This document shows positions 6,676 to 9,683 of a stretch of DNA of 9,683 bases, in pieces. The notes under the pieces are model-generated. The model was given only the letters and a program-made list of their open reading frames with translations, searched no databases and was not told the origin of the DNA. The stretch covers positions 1 to 9,683 of the forward strand of contig CANRCH010000062.1 of assembly GCA_947629065.1 (NCBI GenBank), given 5' to 3'. This DNA comes from an uncultured Aliarcobacter sp. Its GTDB lineage: Bacteria; Campylobacterota; Campylobacteria; Campylobacterales; Arcobacteraceae. Both the position numbers and the translations under genes were made by a program. Every line of letters starts with the position of its first letter. Position 1 is the stretch's first letter.

Positions 6676-8643
6676 ATGTTTCAAGAATTTAATTTAGATA
6701 ATTTAGAAAATGCAAAAGTTGATTTAGAAAATTTATTAAATATTAGTAGAAAAAAAGTTGATGATTTATTAAAACAAGATGATAAAACTTATGAAAATTT
6801 TGTTTTACCATTTCAAGAAATAGGGGAGCAAATAAATGAGTTTGCAACTCCTATTTTTCATATTGATTCAGTAAAAAACTCTGAAATTACATCAAAAGTA
6901 TATGAAGAGTGTATTCCTATTATTTCAAAATATGAGAGTGAAATAGGGCAAAATGAAAATATATATAAGGTATTAACTACTATACAGAATAATGAGTCAA
7001 ATAGTTTAAATGATGAGCAAAATGCTGTATTAGAGCATGAAATTAGAGATTTTAAACTATCTGGTTGTCATTTGAATAAAGAAGATAAAAAAAGACTTGA
7101 AGAGATTGATCTACTTTCAAGTGAACTTTCTCATAAATTTTCACAAAATTTATTGAAAGCTACAAATGCTTTTGAGTTAATTATTGATGATTTTGAAGAT
7201 GTAAAAGAGATTCCACAATCAGATTTAGAACTAGCAAAATTTGAAGAAGATGGAAAAACAAAATATAAATTTACTCTTCAAATGCCATCATATTTGGCAT
7301 ATATGACCTATGGAACTTCAAGAGAAAAAAGAGAAGAACTATATAAAGCATACACTTCAAGAGCACCTGAAAATGGAAAAATAATTGAAGAAAAACTGGC
7401 CCTAAGAGATGAAAAATCTAAACTTTTAGGATTTTCAAACTTTGCATCTTTATCACTTGCTACAAAAATGGCAAAAAGTGAAGATGAAGTTGTAAATTTT
7501 CTAAATAATTTAGCTTCAAAAGCCAAAGAAAAAGCGAAACAAGAGCTAAAAGAGGTTAAAGATTTAGCAAAAAAAGATGGAATAAACGACTTTAGACCAA
7601 GTGATCTATCTTATTACAGTGAAAAGCTCAAAATTGCACAATATGATTTAGATGAAGAGTATTATAGACCATATTTTGAACAAAATAGTGTTTTAAGTGG
7701 ATTTTTTGATTTCCTTGAAGAGATGTTTGGGGTTAAGTTTACAAAAGTAGAAGCAAAAGTTTGGGATGAAAAAGTAAAAGTTTATAATTTAAGTGAAAAC
7801 GGAAAAGTAACAGGAAGAATATTTATAGATCTTGAAGCAAGAGCTGATAAAAGAGGTGGTGCTTGGATGAATAACTGGCATTCGCACTATAAGAAAAGTA
7901 GTGGAGAAACAAGCCTTCCAACAGCATATATTATAGGAAATTTTCCACAATCAACGGTTGAAATTCCTTCACTTTTAAGACATAGTGATGTTGTAACACT
8001 ATTTCACGAAATGGGTCATGCACTTCATCATCTATTAAGTAAGGTAAATGAGCCAAATGTAAGTGGTATTTCTGGAGTTACTTGGGATACAGTTGAGTTT
8101 CCATCACAGTTTTTAGAGTATTTTTCTTATGATAAAGATGTTTTAAAACTGTTTGCTAAACATTATAAAACAGGTGAAGTTTTGGATGATGAGGCAATAA
8201 ATAGACTTATAAAAGCTAGAAATTTTCAATCTTCAATGGCAACAGTAAGACAAGTAGAATTTGCACTGTTTGATTTTAAACTACATCAAAAGCTATACAA
8301 AACTGAAGAAGAAGTTCAAAGCTTACTTGATGAAGTAAGGAAAAGTGTATCAGTGATAACACCTCCAAGCTATAACAAGTTTCAAAATGGCTTCTCTCAT
8401 ATTTTTTCTGGTGGATATAGTGCTGGATACTACTCATATAAATGGGCAGAAGTTTTAAGTGCAGATGCATTTTATATGTTTATTGAAAGTGGAAATATCT
8501 TTAATAAAGAGCTAGGACTTCGATATAAAGAGTGTGTATTAAGTAAAGGTGGATCATACAAAATGGATAAGCTTTTCTACGATTTTGCAAAAAGGGAAGC
8601 AAAAATTGACTCTTTATTAAAAATTGATGGAATTATTAGCTAA
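6676..8643 (+). CDS. prlC: M3A family oligopeptidase, PrlC/OpdA type
   Basis: Cytosolic zinc metallopeptidase that cuts short peptides, including released signal peptides and proteasome-like degradation products. The zinc motif HEMGH has His444, Glu445 and His448. The third ligand is Glu474 in WDTVEFPSQ, 30 residues after the first His, about as in thimet oligopeptidase. The C-terminal substrate-binding region, GGYSAGYYSYKWAEVLSAD (about 580-600), retains the tyrosine-rich motif of the M3A branch and separates it from PepF (M3B). Most of the first 400 residues are predicted helical, as expected for the channel-forming domain. There is no signal peptide. At 655 residues it is slightly shorter than E. 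coli OpdA (about 680). The ATG at 6676 has AAAAGGA at good spacing, 11 bases after prmC. The symbol is given by family; a dcp-like specificity cannot be excluded. Confidence 0.9.
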   Translation: MFQEFNLDNLENAKVDLENLLNISRKKVDDLLKQDDKTYENFVLPFQEIGEQINEFATPIFHIDSVKNSEITSKVYEECIPIISKYESEIGQNENIYKVLTTIQNNESNSLNDEQNAVLEHEIRDFKLSGCHLNKEDKKRLEEIDLLSSELSHKFSQNLLKATNAFELIIDDFEDVKEIPQSDLELAKFEEDGKTKYKFTLQMPSYLAYMTYGTSREKREELYKAYTSRAPENGKIIEEKLALRDEKSKLLGFSNFASLSLATKMAKSEDEVVNFLNNLASKAKEKAKQELKEVKDLAKKDGINDFRPSDLSYYSEKLKIAQYDLDEEYYRPYFEQNSVLSGFFDFLEEMFGVKFTKVEAKVWDEKVKVYNLSENGKVTGRIFIDLEARADKRGGAWMNNWHSHYKKSSGETSLPTAYIIGNFPQSTVEIPSLLRHSDVVTLFHEMGHALHHLLSKVNEPNVSGISGVTWDTVEFPSQFLEYFSYDKDVLKLFAKHYKTGEVLDDEAINRLIKARNFQSSMATVRQVEFALFDFKLHQKLYKTEEEVQSLLDEVRKSVSVITPPSYNKFQNGFSHIFSGGYSAGYYSYKWAEVLSADAFYMFIESGNIFNKELGLRYKECVLSKGGSYKMDKLFYDFAKREAKIDSLLKIDGIIS

Positions 8644-8646
8644 ATT

Positions 8647-8676
8647 TTGCAATAATACGATTTTAATTTATATAAG
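8647..8676 (+). promoter_or_regulatory. Candidate promoter for the coiled-coil gene
   Basis: In the 52-base gap after the oligopeptidase gene, TTGCAA (8647-8652, 4 of 6 to TTGACA) is separated by 18 bases from TATAAG (8671-8676, 5 of 6 to TATAAT). An AAGGA ribosome site follows at 8681-8685, ten bases before the ATG. This is the largest gap in the plus-strand arm, so an independent transcript for the last two genes is plausible. Confidence 0.4.
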
Positions 8677-8695
8677 AGATAAGGATTAAATAGCT

Positions 8696-9211
8696 ATGAC
8701 AAATGCAGAGACAATTTCAAAATTAAATAACGCTTTACAAACATTAATTAAAGCCTATGAGGAACTTCAAGATAAAAACAATAACAATTTAGAAAAAATT
8801 GCAGAGCTTGAAGAAGATGTTTTAAATTTAGAGTTAGTAAAAGAGGCACTTGAAAAAGAGGTTAGTGAATTAAAAGATAATACAGAACAAGATAAAACAA
8901 ATATCTACTCAATGCTTGGAAAAATTGAAGATATTTTAAGTAAAAAAGATGAAGCACAATATGTAAGCTTCTCAAAACCTGAAAATGAGATAAAAGAAGA
9001 GCAAAAACAAGAATATACAGAAGAAGATACACAAGATGAGAGTGAATCTAATTTAGAAGAAAATAGTTCAGAAGAAGATAAAGCAAAAGATGAATCAGCT
9101 GCACTTTTAAACTCTTTTGAAAATGTATTAAATAAAAAAGAAGAGCAAAAAGATGACAATAAACTGGATTTATCTAGAATGTCTTCACTTTTAAATGGTT
9201 TTAACTCTTAA
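8696..9211 (+). CDS. Acidic coiled-coil protein of unknown function
   Basis: No family recognised. The 171-residue product has three parts. Residues about 7-62 show heptad spacing of Leu/Ile (L10, L14, L17, Y21, L24 and later IAELEEDVLNL, EKEVSEL), which predicts a long coiled coil. Residues 63-83 hold a helix-like IYSMLGKIEDILSK. Residues 84-135 are low-complexity and strongly acidic, so probably disordered. The tail contains two similar short hydrophobic motifs, LLNSF at 137-141 and LLNGF at 165-169, separated by a charged linker; they may be peptide-docking sites. There is no signal peptide or membrane segment, so it is cytosolic. The size and Leu/Glu-rich coiled coil recall ZapB-like division or scaffold proteins, but that is only a resemblance. 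The ATG at 8696 has AAGGA ten bases upstream. It is followed after 14 bases by another unknown gene, likely co-transcribed. Confidence 0.8.
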   Translation: MTNAETISKLNNALQTLIKAYEELQDKNNNNLEKIAELEEDVLNLELVKEALEKEVSELKDNTEQDKTNIYSMLGKIEDILSKKDEAQYVSFSKPENEIKEEQKQEYTEEDTQDESESNLEENSSEEDKAKDESAALLNSFENVLNKKEEQKDDNKLDLSRMSSLLNGFNS

Positions 9212-9225
9212 AAAAGATTTTTAAA

Positions 9226-9504
9226 TTGATAGTATCTATAAACAAAGATAGTGTTTTTTCACTATTTGGTGCAGATAGTTTTAATAATTTAGAAATAGTT
9301 TTAGATAATATGTCTCCATCTATGGTTGAGTATCATTTGCTTGATATTTGTAATAGTAATGATGAACATTTATACTTTAACAAAAGAGATATTGAAAACT
9401 CTTTTTCATTTGGTGATTTTAGTTTTTATATAGATTATGATAGTAATTTATATATAGAACAATCTTCAAGTTATGATGATTGTTCTACTCAAAGTTTTTG
9501 GTAA
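9226..9504 (+). CDS. Small acidic hypothetical protein
   Basis: No family recognised. The frame from TTG at 9226 encodes 92 residues rich in Asp, Ser, Asn, Phe and Tyr, clearly acidic, with no signal peptide or membrane helix. The pattern of short alternating hydrophobic stretches (IVSINKDSVFSLFG, HLYFNKRDI, SFYIDYDSNLYIEQ) suggests a small mostly beta fold. It has two cysteines (DIC and DDC) and ends in SFW. The start is uncertain: TTG has only AAAGAT as a weak ribosome site, and the next Met is at residue 29, which would remove a third of the protein. The open frame, base composition like its neighbours and 14-base spacing from the coiled-coil gene support a real gene in the same transcript. 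It converges on xerH, with 11 bases between stops. Confidence 0.65.
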   Translation: MIVSINKDSVFSLFGADSFNNLEIVLDNMSPSMVEYHLLDICNSNDEHLYFNKRDIENSFSFGDFSFYIDYDSNLYIEQSSSYDDCSTQSFW

Positions 9505-9515
9505 GAAAACAAAAT

Positions 9516-9683
9516 TTAGAAAATATCTGTTGTTTTTTTAAGTCTTTCTTTGTCAAAGTGGGTATAAATACGGCTTGTATTTATATCTGCATGACCTAAT
9601 GCTTCTTGAACTAAAATTAAATCTCTATGTTTTGAATATAGTAGTGTAGCAAATGAGTGTCTTAACATATGTGCACCATTTTT
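9516..9683 (-). CDS. xerH: Tyrosine recombinase XerH, C-terminal part only
   Basis: Only the last 55 residues are in the window; the gene continues beyond the right edge. Catalytic elements seen are H-x2-R in [11 protein letters not shown], the LGH box, and the nucleophile tyrosine in SRIYTHFD, in the usual order and spacing for tyrosine recombinases. The segments [27 protein letters not shown] and [11 protein letters not shown] match H. pylori XerH almost word for word as I remember it. This favours the single-recombinase XerH system that resolves chromosome dimers at difH in Campylobacterota, over a phage integrase. XerH acts at the septum with FtsK. The stop TAA is at 9518-9516. A chromosomal Xer gene here is not evidence for a mobile element. 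Confidence 0.87.
   Translation of the reverse strand, partial: KNGAHMLRHSFATLLYSKHRDLILVQEALGHADINTSRIYTHFDKERLKKTTDIF

Noticed and set aside
7308..7526. Minus-strand open frame of 72 codons
   Set aside because: Entirely inside the M3 peptidase gene, with no independent coding evidence.
8632..8656. ATTATT / AATAAT hairpin after the oligopeptidase gene
   Set aside because: All A-T stem of six pairs with a 13-base loop; not a credible terminator.
8905..9159. Minus-strand Ser/Phe-rich frame of 84 codons
   Set aside because: Mirror of the acidic GAA/GAT-rich linker of the coiled-coil gene; the Ser/Phe composition is just the complement of that repeat-like coding.
9506..9536. Inverted repeat AAAACAA / TTGTTTT followed by T residues, as a terminator between the convergent genes
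   Set aside because: Seven-pair stem with only one G-C pair and a 17-base loop, overlapping xerH coding sequence; too weak to call.
9516..9683. Integrase marking an integrated element
   Set aside because: Sequence is close to chromosomal XerH; no tRNA, attachment repeats or phage genes are seen nearby.
1..9683. CRISPR array, tRNA/rRNA, insertion sequence, toxin-antitoxin or defence system
   Set aside because: No regularly spaced repeats, no tRNA-like cloverleaf, no transposase or defence motifs; intergenic space is too small to hold them.

Overview
The window is AT-rich, gene-dense bacterial chromosome. It most likely comes from a Campylobacterota member of the Arcobacter type. The main evidence is the order rppH-lysC-hobA-holB-folP with hemW divergent. 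As I recall it, this order is found in Campylobacter jejuni, and the Helicobacter pylori order is very similar. hobA is characteristic of this phylum, and the XerH C-terminus at the right edge also closely resembles the H. pylori protein. The genus assignment is inference from AT content and general resemblance; no database was searched.

Left arm (1-4648, all minus strand). Read 5' to 3' it runs rppH (mRNA 5'-end pyrophosphohydrolase), lysC (aspartate kinase), hobA (DnaA-binding initiation regulator), holB (short clamp-loader delta'), folP (dihydropteroate synthase) and a lipoprotein gene of the SH3b1/NlpC-P60-associated type that leaves the window at base 1. Gaps run from 0 to 25 bases, so this looks like one operon. 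It groups replication initiation and clamp loading with amino-acid and folate synthesis and mRNA turnover. The junctions lysC/hobA (1 base) and hobA/holB (0 bases), both with non-ATG starts, suggest translational coupling.

Centre (4649-4703). A 55-base divergent intergenic region holds candidate promoters for both arms.

Right arm (4704-9504, plus strand). It contains hemW (radical-SAM heme chaperone), prmC (release-factor glutamine methyltransferase), an M3A oligopeptidase of the PrlC/OpdA type, an acidic coiled-coil protein of unknown function, and a 92-residue orphan. The first three form a tight cluster. The coiled-coil gene has its own promoter-like sequence. The arm converges, with 11 bases between, on the 3' end of a minus-strand tyrosine recombinase recognised as XerH.

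Most of the window is core genome, and I see no mobile element, CRISPR array, RNA gene, toxin-antitoxin pair or defence cassette. The points most worth a second look are a possible internal start in lysC that would make a separate ACT-domain subunit, the corrected TTG start of hobA, the stripped-down HolB, and the pair of uncharacterised acidic proteins next to xerH.
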